Assembly: GCF_009806575.1 (NCBI RefSeq) | Contig: NZ_CP047095.1 | Location: 1,802,001 to 1,866,000 of the forward strand | Source of the DNA: Rossellomorea marisflavi | Lineage (GTDB): Bacteria > Bacillota > Bacilli > Bacillales > Bacillaceae_B | DNA length: 64,000 nt | Direction: 5' to 3' | In this document: positions 17,354 through 26,920 of the stretch, one piece after another | Position numbering within the stretch: position 1 is the stretch's first letter | How the letters are laid out: each line of letters begins with the position of its first letter | Notes under the pieces: generated by a model | What the model was told of the DNA's origin: nothing | Seen by the model: the letters and a program-made list of their open reading frames with translations, nothing else | Databases searched by the model: none | Made by a program: the position numbers and the translations under genes

Positions 17354-17741
17354 ATTGCAACGGAGGGATGTAGTGATTCAATCTGAGTATGGCAATCAGA
17401 TGCTGGTAATAGAGCGCCTTTTCAGGATAGAGGGTCGACGGCTTTACATCCATCTCGATGACGGTCTTTCCGAGACCCCTGGCCGTCTCTTCAAACAGGC
17501 TGTAGCGCTTGTTCTGAAGCGCGTGTGGATTCGGCACGCCTTCCCTGCAAATGTAGATCGCTTGGAATCCGCCTTCTGTGGTGGGCTCCATCATGACGGC
17601 AAGTGACGTGACGGCGCGGTCTTTCACTTCCGTATGAAAGGCCATCATATGCTTGAGCCGGTCTTGGTTGTGTTCAGCAAGCGCCATCAACTCATAAATA
17701 TCAGAAAATCCTTCTCCGAGCTCGATAAAACGTTGAATCAT
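17352..17741 (-). CDS. Conserved Bacillus hypothetical protein next to ylbG
   Basis: 129-aa soluble protein starting MIQRFIELGEGFSDIYELMALA. The middle strand-turn region includes RAVTSLAVMMEPT, and the C terminus is YYQHLIAILRLNHYIPP. From memory, related Bacillus proteins are labelled DUF7147 (older databases call some of them methylthioribose kinase, which the sequence does not support: no kinase motif). AAAGGAAAAGGGGA precedes ATG 17741. Convergent with ylbG. Function unknown. Confidence 0.7.
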   Translation of the reverse strand: MIQRFIELGEGFSDIYELMALAEHNQDRLKHMMAFHTEVKDRAVTSLAVMMEPTTEGGFQAIYICREGVPNPHALQNKRYSLFEETARGLGKTVIEMDVKPSTLYPEKALYYQHLIAILRLNHYIPPLQ

Positions 17742-18080
17742 GGTATTCCCCTTTTCCTTTATGTATTGACATCCATTATTTCAAAATTGGCCATAATAGT
17801 AAAGGAGCGCCAAACATAAAAAGCCCTGCAGTCATACTGCAGGGTCCTTCCATATCCATTACTGGATTGAAGGCAAAGGGAGAGGAGAAACCGGAGGAAG
17901 AACTTATGGGGAATCGTAAGTCTTCTCCGCGGTTGGCAACAACATCAGTAGAGATGCTGTTACCTACATTATCACCAAAGACCCATGAAATATACCTACA
18001 ATCTGAAAAAATCGGGCTGTGGCGATTCTTGTTGAAATATGATAGGATAATGAAGAAAAATACATATATGGTGGATGATT
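17742..18080. other. Intergenic region with a perfect inverted repeat
   Basis: ccctgcag(tcata)ctgcaggg at 17825-17845 is a perfect 8-bp hairpin. On the minus strand it is followed by CTTTTTA, like a terminator, yet no minus-strand gene is visible to its right. A weak plus-strand reading frame (17867-18112, or from ATG 17906 after GGAGGAAG) overlaps rsmD and has no recognisable family. TTGACA at 17766 lacks a well-spaced -10. Confidence 0.35.
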
Positions 18081-19146
<1,066 letters not shown>

Positions 19147-19156
19147 TGCTTCTCAC

Positions 19157-19218
19157 AACAAAATCCGAACGGAACCGATATTCAATGAATGCCGGTGGCC
19201 GTTCGGATTTTGTTTGTT
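19157..19218. terminator. Bidirectional terminator between coaD and ylbJ
   Basis: acaaaatccgaacgg / ccgttcggattttgt, a perfect 15-bp stem with a loop of about 30 nt, between convergent genes. Confidence 0.8.
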
Positions 19219-19231
19219 TCAACCAGGATCT

Positions 19232-20446
19232 TCAAGGGGACCCCAGCCTTTTTGCGCATAGCAGGCAGTAGAGAAGCAGGCAGACGATCGTGAACAGGGG
19301 GCCTGCCTTCGACAGGATATCAACCGCATCGATCCAAAAGGAACTAGTCTGCTGAGAAATGACAGGAACTGCCCCTGTCGCTTCTCCATCTGCCACCCGG
19401 CCGAAAAGGGGTTTGAACAAGAAGATCGTGATGATGGCAGCAGCGACACCATGGAGGATCCGGGCAAAGAAAAACGGTTTAAACCGGATATCGGTCTCTG
19501 CCAATATGCTCGCCACCTGCGCCTGGATGCTGAATCCGCTGAAACCTAATAGAAAGCTGACCAGCACGGCCTGTTGAAACAAGCTCACCTCTCTCAATTC
19601 GCTCGTCATCTGTGAACCGAGGGTGATTTCGAATAGGCCCGGAATGACGGGGATGCTCAGGTTAGGCGGCAGCTGGAAGAATGAGAGCAGGGATGAGATG
19701 CCTGATGATAGTACTGTCGTGATATGCAAATGGTAGAGAACCTGGTTCAGTACAGAGAAAAGGATAATGAATCCTCCGATCATGAGCAGTGATTGGATCG
19801 AAGAAGATACGGCATCGCCAAGCAGCTTACCGAGGGGACGATGATCAGCCATCCGGCTCTCGTGAAGTCCTGCAAAGGCTTCTTTGACAGAGAATTTCCT
19901 TCGCGCCGACCGCACCGAGGCTTCTTGATCATTCCTCCCATAGAATCGCATCGTCAGCCCCACAACAACATTCCCTAGATAGTGGGAGAGGGCGAGGATG
20001 ATGCCAAGGGAGGCATTCTGGAAGAACCCGGCCGATACTGCGCCAAAGATGAAGAGTGGATTGGACGAATTGGTGAAGGAAACGAGACGCTCCGCTTCAA
20101 TCCTGGATAGCTGTTGTTCCTGACGGAGCCTCGCCGTGAGCCTTGCTCCTGCCGGAAATCCCGAAGCCATTCCCATCGACCAGGCGAACCCGCCGACGCC
20201 AGGCACTTTGAAGAGCGGTCTCATCAACGGTTCGAGGAGTATCCCGATCAACCTGACCACACCAAAGCCGATCAGCAGTTCCGATACGATAAAAAACGGC
20301 AATAAGGATGGAAAGACGATTTTCCACCAGATATCCAGCCCCCGGGTGGATGCTTCAAGCGATTCCCCCGGCATGGAAATCAGTGCGGCTGCCATCATGA
20401 GAGCCCCGCCTGATAATAATACGGTTTTCCATTTAGTCATAGTCAA
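19232..20446 (-). CDS. ylbJ: Sporulation integral membrane protein YlbJ
   Basis: 404-aa polytopic protein of the nucleoside-recognition/gate family. YlbJ of B. subtilis is made in the mother cell under sigma-E and is needed for heat-resistant spores. Visible are paired gate-like regions (WKIVFPSLLPFFIVSELLIG; GMASGFPAGARLTARLR; SNPLFIFGAVSAGFF) and eight or more membrane helices. The TTG start at 20446 has GGAGGG six bases upstream; ATG two codons later is too far from it. Opposite strand to its neighbours, as in B. subtilis. Confidence 0.92.
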   Translation of the reverse strand: MTMTKWKTVLLSGGALMMAAALISMPGESLEASTRGLDIWWKIVFPSLLPFFIVSELLIGFGVVRLIGILLEPLMRPLFKVPGVGGFAWSMGMASGFPAGARLTARLRQEQQLSRIEAERLVSFTNSSNPLFIFGAVSAGFFQNASLGIILALSHYLGNVVVGLTMRFYGRNDQEASVRSARRKFSVKEAFAGLHESRMADHRPLGKLLGDAVSSSIQSLLMIGGFIILFSVLNQVLYHLHITTVLSSGISSLLSFFQLPPNLSIPVIPGLFEITLGSQMTSELREVSLFQQAVLVSFLLGFSGFSIQAQVASILAETDIRFKPFFFARILHGVAAAIITIFLFKPLFGRVADGEATGAVPVISQQTSSFWIDAVDILSKAGPLFTIVCLLLYCLLCAKRLGSP

Positions 20447-20603
20447 ACAATACCCTCCTAGAGCGTGCTGCCCTGTCTATGGATTTCCTTATAATGTGAA
20501 AGTTTGATAAAATAAAGGTAACTTGTCCTCTTATTACCCAATATACTCATAGCGCTTCGAAATAGACCATATGATGAACAAACAGCATGCGGAGGGGATC
20601 GCC

Positions 20604-21383
20604 ATGAACAGACCGAAAGTTGGATTGGCCCTTGGCTCAGGAGGGGCAAGGGGGTTTGCCCACCTTGGTGTCCTGAAGGCTTTCGTAGACGAAGGGGTCC
20701 CGGTGGATATGATTGCAGGGAGCAGTATGGGTGCTCTGGTAGGCTGTTTTTATGGAGTCGGCCATCAAATGGAAGACCTTTACAAGCTGTCCACCACATT
20801 CAGGAGAAAATACTTTTTGGATTTTACCGTACCGAAGATGGGGTTCATCTCAGGAAAGAAAATCAAGGATTTCATCCGCTTATTCACCCATCAAAAAAAT
20901 ATCGAAGATCTCAACCTCCCCGTCCGTGTCGTCGCCACGGATATTACGAACGGAGAAAAGGTCGTCTTTTCGTCCGGTCCCATCGCGGAAGCGGTCCGTG
21001 CGAGCATCTCGATTCCGGGTGTGTTCGTACCTGAAAGAATCAATGGGAGGATTCTCGTGGACGGAGGGGTGATCGACCGGGTACCCGTATCCGTCGTGAA
21101 AGAAATGGGGGCGGATATTGTCATCGGAGTGGATGTATCCCACGTGAAGCGAAACGCCGACATCACGACTGTGTACGATGTGATCATGCAGAGCATCGAT
21201 ATCCTTCAGCTCGAGATTGTCGCGCACCGGGAGATCTCATCCGACTTCATGATCCGTCCCCATGTGGAAATGTACAGTACCAGGGCTTTCAAGAATATAG
21301 AGGAAATCATCGATATTGGGGAAGATGAAGCAAGGAAAATCATCCCCTCCATCAAAAAAGCACTGGATGATTGGAAGGAGTAG
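20604..21383 (+). CDS. ylbK: Patatin-like phospholipase YlbK
   Basis: 259-aa cytoplasmic patatin-family hydrolase. The oxyanion motif GSGGARG lies at 11-17, the nucleophile motif GSSMG at 39-43 (Ser41), and the second catalytic residue in VDGGVIDRVP (Asp153). A Ser-Asp dyad is therefore complete. Substrate unknown; lipid acyl esters are the family norm. ATG 20604 follows GGAGGGGATC. It lies only 5 bp before ylbL and probably shares a transcript with it. Confidence 0.92.
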   Translation: MNRPKVGLALGSGGARGFAHLGVLKAFVDEGVPVDMIAGSSMGALVGCFYGVGHQMEDLYKLSTTFRRKYFLDFTVPKMGFISGKKIKDFIRLFTHQKNIEDLNLPVRVVATDITNGEKVVFSSGPIAEAVRASISIPGVFVPERINGRILVDGGVIDRVPVSVVKEMGADIVIGVDVSHVKRNADITTVYDVIMQSIDILQLEIVAHREISSDFMIRPHVEMYSTRAFKNIEEIIDIGEDEARKIIPSIKKALDDWKE

Positions 21384-21388
21384 CAACA

Positions 21389-22441
21389 ATGAAAATGAAG
21401 ACGCTGATCAGGACGCTGATCATCATGACGGTCCTTATGGTAGCCGCATCATTCTATTATCTGCCATACTATGTGACAAAGCCGGGCGATGCCCATGAAC
21501 TCAGTCCGATCGTAAAAGTCGAAGAAGGATATGATAGTAAGGGCGAGCTCATGCTTACAACCGTCAGGATGGGGAAGGCAAACATTTTTGCCTATATTGT
21601 GGCGAGCCTGAGCAAGTATGAGCATATCTATCCGGTGGATGAGATCAGGAGCCCCCACGAGACGGATGAAGAATACAATATCAGACAGCTGCAGCTCATG
21701 GCAGATTCACAGAACAATGCCATTGAAGTGGCATACAAAAAGGCAGGAAAACCATATGAATTCCATTATAAAGGGATCTATGTCCTCGGCATCTATCCTT
21801 CCATGCCGGCAGAAGACGTATTGAAAGCAGGAGATCGGATCACGAAGATCGATGATCAAGCCTTCCAATCCTCCAAAGAATTCATCTCGTATGTCGAAGG
21901 AAAAAAATCAGGAGATCAAGTCGCCATCACCTTTAAGCGGAACGGGAAGACAGAAACGGCTGAAGTCCCCCTGCAGGAGTTTCCTGATATGAAAGATAAA
22001 GTCGGTCTTGGGATCACCCTTACAGACGATAAGGAAATCATCACCAATCCGAAAGTGAAGCTGAAGACCGAGGATATCGGCGGTCCCTCTGCAGGCTTGA
22101 TGTTCAGCCTGGAGATCTTTGATCAGCTGACGAAAGGTGACTTGACCAAGGGGCATGACATTGCCGGAACAGGGACCATTTCAGAGGACGGCACCGTCGG
22201 AAGGATCGGCGGGATCGAGCAGAAGGTTGTAGCAGCGGACAAAGCAGGGGCAGAATATTTCTTGGCTCCGGACGAAACCATCACAAAAGAAATGAAAAAG
22301 GAATACCCCGATTTGGAATCGAATTATAAGGGGGCCGTCAGAACGGCGAAGGATATCGATACCAACATGAAAATCATACCCGTCAAATCGTTCGATGAGG
22401 CTATCGATTTCCTTCAAACGTTAAAAGCAAAAAAAAGCTGA
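21389..22441 (+). CDS. ylbL: Lon-like PDZ serine protease YlbL
   Basis: 350 aa. An N-terminal membrane anchor (~residues 5-24) places the rest outside the membrane. A PDZ domain (EDVLKAGDRITKIDD) is followed by a Lon-type protease domain with catalytic Ser in GGPSAGLMFSLE and Lys in GIEQKVVAADKAG, so the Ser-Lys dyad is intact. In B. subtilis YlbL is implicated in degrading the SOS division inhibitor YneA. ATG 21389 is chosen for AAGGAG upstream. Confidence 0.93.
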   Translation: MKMKTLIRTLIIMTVLMVAASFYYLPYYVTKPGDAHELSPIVKVEEGYDSKGELMLTTVRMGKANIFAYIVASLSKYEHIYPVDEIRSPHETDEEYNIRQLQLMADSQNNAIEVAYKKAGKPYEFHYKGIYVLGIYPSMPAEDVLKAGDRITKIDDQAFQSSKEFISYVEGKKSGDQVAITFKRNGKTETAEVPLQEFPDMKDKVGLGITLTDDKEIITNPKVKLKTEDIGGPSAGLMFSLEIFDQLTKGDLTKGHDIAGTGTISEDGTVGRIGGIEQKVVAADKAGAEYFLAPDETITKEMKKEYPDLESNYKGAVRTAKDIDTNMKIIPVKSFDEAIDFLQTLKAKKS

Positions 22442-22465
22442 TCCCTTTGGGGTCAGCTTTTTTGC
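22430..22465. terminator. Bidirectional terminator between ylbL and tmcAL
   Basis: aaaaaagctgatccc / ggggtcagctttttt; the left arm includes the ylbL stop codon, and the right arm lies inside the 3' end of the convergent gene. Confidence 0.85.
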
Positions 22466-23673
22466 AGTTGAAGGGGAGGGGTAGACCACTCCCTTTTCAT
22501 GGCGACCATTCTGGCATCCATGTCTTTCAGGCCCATGGGGTAAATGCTCGAAGCCCTGATATCAAGGGCTGCCTCGACAGGGTCGGCACTTGATAGTTTG
22601 CTGATGAGTGGAAGGGAAATCTCTTTCTTGTGCTGCCGTAGATACTCACGGCCAGAGGCACTCATGGCAAGCAGTCTGATGTATGCCGGACGATCGCTAC
22701 GGGCTCTCATTTCTTCTTTGCTGACGTTCATCAGGATATGAAGGAGCATCCTCTGTAATCTTGTCCATGTATACCGCTTCGTTTTCAACCTGTTCATACA
22801 CTCGGAGAAGCTCGAAGATTGCCTGGCACATTCCACGATCCGGTTTTCAATCCCTTCTTCGATTTCATATATACTCCGTAGCTGTTCAATGGGAGTGGAG
22901 AGGATTTTATATTGAAGCAGCGGCCAATAGTCTTCCCATTGATGAAGAGAGCCATATGTATCTTCATACGCTTTAAGGGCCTGCATGCTTTCGGGTGGCA
23001 TCAACGATCGGATCTTCTCCCGGTCCCCATCTCCGAAAAGGGCTTTCCTGATACTCGTTGCGCTTGCAATCGTAGGCGAAGCAAAATGCTCATCATGATA
23101 ATCAGCTGACTTCCTCGTAACGGTATGAGCCTTCATCCCGCTATCGATCTCATTCCTTGCCTGGATATAGTGGAAGCCGAGGATATTATTCGGTTTGCTC
23201 AAATCAATGAAGGACTCCGACAAACCGAGTGACAGGAAGGCCCTTGAGAGGGCGGCAGGATAGCTCAACCCTTCCTTTGAATACATCTTGATGGCCGCAT
23301 TGTAGTCTGCCTGCCTTGTTTGCAGTGCGTTCGCCGTTGCTTCGAACGTATCAATATCTCCATCTTCACTTCCGAAACAGAAGCTGGAGCATCCCAGAGA
23401 ATCAAGCAGGGATATTGCTCCTTTAGCGAATACGGAAGAATGCTGGGTCGCAAAGCTGTATGGAAGCTCGATTACAAGGTCCACTCCAGCGTGCAGCGCC
23501 ATGCCGGCCCTCTCCCATTTACCGAGAAGTGCAGGCTCCCCACGCTGAAGAAAATAACCGCTCATCACCGCCACGGTGACATCGGCACGCGTCAATTCTT
23601 TGGTCATTTCGAGATGATGCAAATGGCCGTTATGAAATGGATTGTACTCGACTATGATCCCAGTTGCATTCAA
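22453..23673 (-). CDS. tmcAL: tRNA(Met) cytidine acetate ligase TmcAL (YlbM)
   Basis: ATP-dependent acetylation of the wobble cytidine of elongator tRNA-Met, using acetate. 406 aa. The nucleotidyltransferase motif IVEYNPFHNGHLHHLEMTK lies at the N terminus (~7-25), with MSGYFLQRGEPALLGKWERA and the central KPNNILGFHYIQA. The TTG start at 23673 follows AAAGGATG. Opposite strand to ylbL and ylbN, as in B. subtilis. Confidence 0.93.
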   Translation of the reverse strand: MNATGIIVEYNPFHNGHLHHLEMTKELTRADVTVAVMSGYFLQRGEPALLGKWERAGMALHAGVDLVIELPYSFATQHSSVFAKGAISLLDSLGCSSFCFGSEDGDIDTFEATANALQTRQADYNAAIKMYSKEGLSYPAALSRAFLSLGLSESFIDLSKPNNILGFHYIQARNEIDSGMKAHTVTRKSADYHDEHFASPTIASATSIRKALFGDGDREKIRSLMPPESMQALKAYEDTYGSLHQWEDYWPLLQYKILSTPIEQLRSIYEIEEGIENRIVECARQSSSFSECMNRLKTKRYTWTRLQRMLLHILMNVSKEEMRARSDRPAYIRLLAMSASGREYLRQHKKEISLPLISKLSSADPVEAALDIRASSIYPMGLKDMDARMVAMKREWSTPPLQLQKS

Positions 23674-23855
23674 TGTATCATCATCCTTTCCGTTTCGTAA
23701 TGGATATCGGTGGTGCTTTCCTCTCCATTATACCCGAAGATCGCTCATCATCTTTAAAATGTGCCATAAAGGAATATGAGAAAATATTTGAAACCTGTCC
23801 GATATAAACGTTATAATAGCAACACTGACGTTGAAAAGCGTGTAAAGAAAAAATA

Positions 23856-23884
23856 TTGACAAACGGTATTATGAAAGCTATAAT
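23856..23884 (+). promoter_or_regulatory. Consensus sigma-A promoter for ylbN–rpmF
   Basis: TTGACA (23856-23861), a 17-bp spacer and TATAAT (23879-23884): a perfect match to the vegetative consensus, 30 bp before the ylbN start. It suggests strong constitutive expression, fitting a ribosomal protein operon. Confidence 0.93.
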
Positions 23885-23913
23885 TACCTTTGTTGCCTTG
23901 AGGTGATGACAAA

Positions 23914-24456
23914 TTGAAATGGTCAATCATTCAATTACAAAAGTACAGAGATAAAGGAATGGCGATTGATGAAACGGTAGATCTCAACGATATTAAAGAG
24001 ATTGATCCGCAAGTCATCGAAGTTTCACCGATCCATGTGACAGGCAGGGCCGACATCGCGTCAAATCGTGTCACCTTCCACCTGCATATCGAAGGGAAAC
24101 TGGTCCTTCCGTGCTCAAGAACCCTTGTCGAAGTGGATGTGCCCGTCGACCTCCATACGATTGAAACGTATCTTCTCGATGAACGGGAGTACGACATGTA
24201 TGAAGAAGAGGAAGTGCATCGCATCGAAGGGGACGTAATTGATTTAAAACCGGCTATAAGAGAATTGCTGATACTTGAGATTCCCATGCAGGTACTCAGT
24301 GATGAAGCGAGGGAACAGGATGAAATGCCTTCCGGTAAGGACTGGGAAGTAATGACGGAAGAACAGGCTCATTCTGTCGATAAAGAGGAAGAGAAGAAAG
24401 TAGATCCTCGTCTCGCTGACTTGGCAAAACTTCTTGATCAAAACAAGAAATCTTAA
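23914..24456 (+). CDS. ylbN: YlbN, YceD/DUF177 family protein
   Basis: 180 aa. YceD-type proteins precede rpmF in many bacteria and are linked to 23S rRNA accumulation. The conserved part runs from IDPQVIEVSPIHVTGRADI to GKLVLPCSRTLVEVDVPVD, and the acidic Glu-rich tail is typical. The TTG start follows GAGGTGATG. It is co-transcribed with rpmF 60 bp downstream from the perfect promoter at 23856. Confidence 0.9.
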   Translation: MKWSIIQLQKYRDKGMAIDETVDLNDIKEIDPQVIEVSPIHVTGRADIASNRVTFHLHIEGKLVLPCSRTLVEVDVPVDLHTIETYLLDEREYDMYEEEEVHRIEGDVIDLKPAIRELLILEIPMQVLSDEAREQDEMPSGKDWEVMTEEQAHSVDKEEEKKVDPRLADLAKLLDQNKKS

Positions 24457-24516
24457 AAGCGAAGTACCAGTTCGTTCTGGCTTCATAGACGACTATCTTT
24501 TAAGGAGGTGGGAAGA

Positions 24517-24690
24517 ATGGCAGTACCTTTTAGAAGAACATCTAAAACAGCAAAAAGACAACGTCGTACACACTTCAAACTCAGTGTACCAGGTATGGTA
24601 GCATGCCCAAACTGTGGTGAAATGAAACTTGCACACCGTGTTTGCAAAGAGTGCGGAACGTATAAAGGTAAAGAAGTAGTAAGCAAATAA
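24517..24690 (+). CDS. rpmF: 50S ribosomal protein L32
   Basis: 57-aa ribosomal protein. The basic N terminus [20 protein letters not shown] is followed by a zinc ribbon with CPNC and CKEC. ATG 24517 follows the near-perfect site AAGGAGGTGGGAAGA. A strong terminator follows. Confidence 0.98.
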   Translation: MAVPFRRTSKTAKRQRRTHFKLSVPGMVACPNCGEMKLAHRVCKECGTYKGKEVVSK

Positions 24691-24704
24691 TTGCCGACTG
24701 CTGC

Positions 24705-24741
24705 AAAAGCGTGAAGAGACCATGGCTCTTCACGCTTTTTT
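24705..24741 (+). terminator. Terminator after rpmF
   Basis: aaaagcgtgaagag / ctcttcacgctttttt, a long stem with T-run. Confidence 0.88.
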
Positions 24742-24774
24742 GCATAGATAAAGGTTAATAAGGAGAGAACAGGA

Positions 24775-25533
24775 TTGGAATCATTTAAGATACATACGAA
24801 TGAAAGCGGAATCATGAAGTTCGTTCTGAATCGCCCGGAAAAGAGAAATGCCATCAATTTCGACTTGATCGAGGCGTTTTCCCAATGCCTGGATGAATGT
24901 GAAAAAGGGGGCGTGAAGTTGCTTCTGATAACAGGTGCTGGGAGGGATTCCTTTTGTTCAGGGGGCGACCTGTCTGCATTTAAAGGGCTAAAAACAGAGA
25001 AAGAGAGCTACGGCATGTTGAGGAAGATGGGGGATGTACTGATCCGTCTGGCTTTTCTGCCCGTTCCTACCTTGGCTTTGATCAATGGTACTGCGGTAGG
25101 TGGGGGCTGTGAAATCGCAGCGGCATGTGACCTGCGGATAGCGGCGGAAGATGTGAAAATGGGATTCGTCCAGGGAAGACTGGGTATTTCAACAGGATGG
25201 GGCGGTGGCACCCTGCTGCATGAGAGGATCTCTTCTCCCCGTGCCATGGAGCTGTTGATGACCGGTAATCTAAGGAGTGCAGAATCCTTGTATGACTTGG
25301 GATTCATCAATGCTCTCGTGAGTAACGGACATAGATTGGAAGACCACCCGATCGTAACAAGCATGGAAGAAAAGAGTATGGGGACCTTGAAAGCATATAA
25401 ACAGCAGCTGCTCGACCGCTGGGACAGGGCTGCACTGACGGAGAATGTAGACAGGGAGATCCGGCGTTGTTCCGAGCTTTGGGCAACAGATGAGCATCAT
25501 CAAGCGGTGGAAAGATTCTTGAACAAAAAGTAG
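24775..25533 (+). CDS. Enoyl-CoA hydratase/isomerase family protein
   Basis: 252-aa crotonase fold. [15 protein letters not shown] is the N-terminal signature. The oxyanion-hole segments are [10 protein letters not shown] and [21 protein letters not shown]. At the usual second catalytic Glu region it has [19 protein letters not shown], in which the Glu of GxxPExG is replaced (GRLGIST). Hydratase activity is therefore doubtful, and a decarboxylase- or isomerase-like role is possible. The TTG start follows AAGGAGAG. It is inserted between rpmF and rsfA relative to B. subtilis; the link to the acyl-CoA carboxylase 1.4 kb downstream is suggestive. Confidence 0.85.
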   Translation: MESFKIHTNESGIMKFVLNRPEKRNAINFDLIEAFSQCLDECEKGGVKLLLITGAGRDSFCSGGDLSAFKGLKTEKESYGMLRKMGDVLIRLAFLPVPTLALINGTAVGGGCEIAAACDLRIAAEDVKMGFVQGRLGISTGWGGGTLLHERISSPRAMELLMTGNLRSAESLYDLGFINALVSNGHRLEDHPIVTSMEEKSMGTLKAYKQQLLDRWDRAALTENVDREIRRCSELWATDEHHQAVERFLNKK

Positions 25534-25603
25534 GGGGACCGATTCTATCTACTCTAGTAAGGGCATAAGTATGGATATATGGATTTTACAGGAGGAGATG
25601 GAG

Positions 25604-26200
25604 ATGTCTTCGAATAGACAGGATGCTTGGAACCAGGATGAGGATGTGTTGTTGGCAGAAGTGGTTTTAAGGTATATCAGGGAGGGGGGCACACAGCTCC
25701 AGGCTTTTGAAGAGGTGGGGAAGAAACTTTCGAGGACTTCGGCAGCCTGCGGATTCCGGTGGAACTCGTTCGTACGCAAGCAATATAAATCAGGAATCGA
25801 GCTTGCGAAGAATCAGCGGAAACAAACCAAAAGGGGTGCACCTCCAGCTAAAAAAGAAGCTTCTCCTGAAGTGGAACAGATCAAGGAAGCGACTGACCTG
25901 TCGGTTGAGAGCATCATTCACTATTTGCAACGAGCGGAGGAGTCTGTGCGTCATGAAGAAGAGATCCGGAGCGAGAATCAAAAACTCCTTCATCAAATCG
26001 ACCAGCTTCAGGAGAAAATGAAAGAAATCGAAACGCAGCTCTATAATTATGAGTCAAAATATTCCCTGCTTGAAGAGGATCACAAATCCCTTCTGGCTAT
26101 ATTCGAAAAAGCAAGGAAGATGGCCCTTCTGCAGGGAAATGAAGATAAGGTCAAATTCCAGATGGATAAAAACGGGAACCTTCAGCGACTGAATAAGTAG
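25604..26200 (+). CDS. rsfA: RsfA-type prespore transcription regulator (YlbO)
   Basis: 198 aa. The N terminus is a Myb/SANT-like DNA-binding module ([18 protein letters not shown] ... [17 protein letters not shown]). A long C-terminal coiled coil (~95-170) is rich in Glu, Gln and Lys. RsfA fine-tunes sigma-F-dependent genes in the forespore of B. subtilis. The start at ATG 25604 lies 6 nt after GGAGGAG; earlier ATGs at 25571 and 25598 are poorly placed. Confidence 0.88.
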   Translation: MSSNRQDAWNQDEDVLLAEVVLRYIREGGTQLQAFEEVGKKLSRTSAACGFRWNSFVRKQYKSGIELAKNQRKQTKRGAPPAKKEASPEVEQIKEATDLSVESIIHYLQRAEESVRHEEEIRSENQKLLHQIDQLQEKMKEIETQLYNYESKYSLLEEDHKSLLAIFEKARKMALLQGNEDKVKFQMDKNGNLQRLNK

Positions 26201-26201
26201 A

Positions 26202-26245
26202 AAAAAATCCGAACCACCGGAATGCCGGGAAGGTTCGGATTTTTC
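26202..26245. terminator. Bidirectional terminator between rsfA and ylbP
   Basis: aaaaatccgaacc / ggttcggattttt stem with A-run on one side and T-run on the other. Confidence 0.87.
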
Positions 26246-26251
26246 GTTCGG

Positions 26252-26728
26252 TCAGCCGTGCTTTTGTTCTGATACTCCTTCAGGAAACCATACCATGGGA
26301 TTCTCGCTCAGATCACGTTCCACATCGTATGTTACCTGATGAAAGTCCATCCTTTCCCAGAACCCCTGGGACTTTATGCGGGAATTCGTCTTGATCGGAA
26401 GACCGAAGCTTTTGGCAAATTCCACAAGGATGCTGCCGTATCCTTTGTTCTGATACTTAGGAAGGACTTCAAGCTTCCACAACTCAAGGTAATTTTGAGC
26501 TGGATCGAAGTACTGATCGAACCTTGCATCACGCTGGTAAAGACTCATGCGGGCAACCAGTGTGTCGCCGAAATAGATTCCATAAAACGGAGATTCACTA
26601 TCGTTTTCAATGATATTTTCCTGAAGGTCGTCGAGCATGGATAGCTCTTGTACACCGTATTCTTTAAACTTCTTAAACTCTTCAAGAGTTTTGTAATTGA
26701 CTTTCAGCTTCTCTACTTTATTTGCCAT
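26252..26728 (-). CDS. ylbP: YlbP-type GNAT N-acetyltransferase
   Basis: 158-aa GNAT protein (B. subtilis YlbP is ~160 aa). The acetyl-CoA site is visible as LWKLEVLPKYQNKGYGSILVE (R/QxxGxG/A type). The N terminus MANKVEKLKVNYKTLEEFKKF is conserved. ATG 26728 follows GGAGGGATTTCAA. The frame continues upstream to 26842, but that part is not supported. Substrate unknown. Divergent from the carboxylase operon. Confidence 0.88.
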   Translation of the reverse strand: MANKVEKLKVNYKTLEEFKKFKEYGVQELSMLDDLQENIIENDSESPFYGIYFGDTLVARMSLYQRDARFDQYFDPAQNYLELWKLEVLPKYQNKGYGSILVEFAKSFGLPIKTNSRIKSQGFWERMDFHQVTYDVERDLSENPMVWFPEGVSEQKHG

Positions 26729-26849
26729 TTGAAATCCCTCCTGAAACATTTGAATGATTGCGGATGATCCGCTTTCAATGTATTTACCCTTAATTGCCCG
26801 ATACATTATTATTATATAACAAATAAACAAAAAATTCTGCACTCAAATG

Positions 26850-26863
26850 AGAAAACGTTTACA
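26850..26863. promoter_or_regulatory. Likely cre (CcpA) site before the carboxylase operon
   Basis: AGAAAACGTTTACA matches TGWNANCGNTNWCA at 13 of 14 positions. It lies ~60 bp before the biotin carboxylase start, between that gene and divergent ylbP. Catabolite repression would fit an acyl-CoA catabolic operon; binding is inferred. Confidence 0.55.
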
Positions 26864-26871
26864 TTTTAGAG

Positions 26872-26900
26872 AGGAATTCCACGATTTTTGTAGAATTCCT
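26872..26900. promoter_or_regulatory. 8-bp inverted repeat, candidate operator
   Basis: AGGAATTC(N13)GAATTCCT. It is immediately downstream of the cre-like site and 20 bp before the biotin carboxylase ATG. The layout fits the binding site of a dimeric repressor such as a TetR-type fatty-acyl or branched-chain regulator. No such regulator is encoded nearby. Confidence 0.45.
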
Positions 26901-26920
26901 ACTAGGAAGGAGGGGGAGAG

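Noticed and set aside
17766..17797. TTGACA ... CATAAT as a promoter
   Set aside because: The spacer is 20 bp and there is no gene properly placed behind it.
26729..26842. N-terminal extension of ylbP by 38 residues
   Set aside because: The extension is low-complexity and AT-rich, while GGAGGG precedes the internal ATG at 26728 and the shorter form matches family length.
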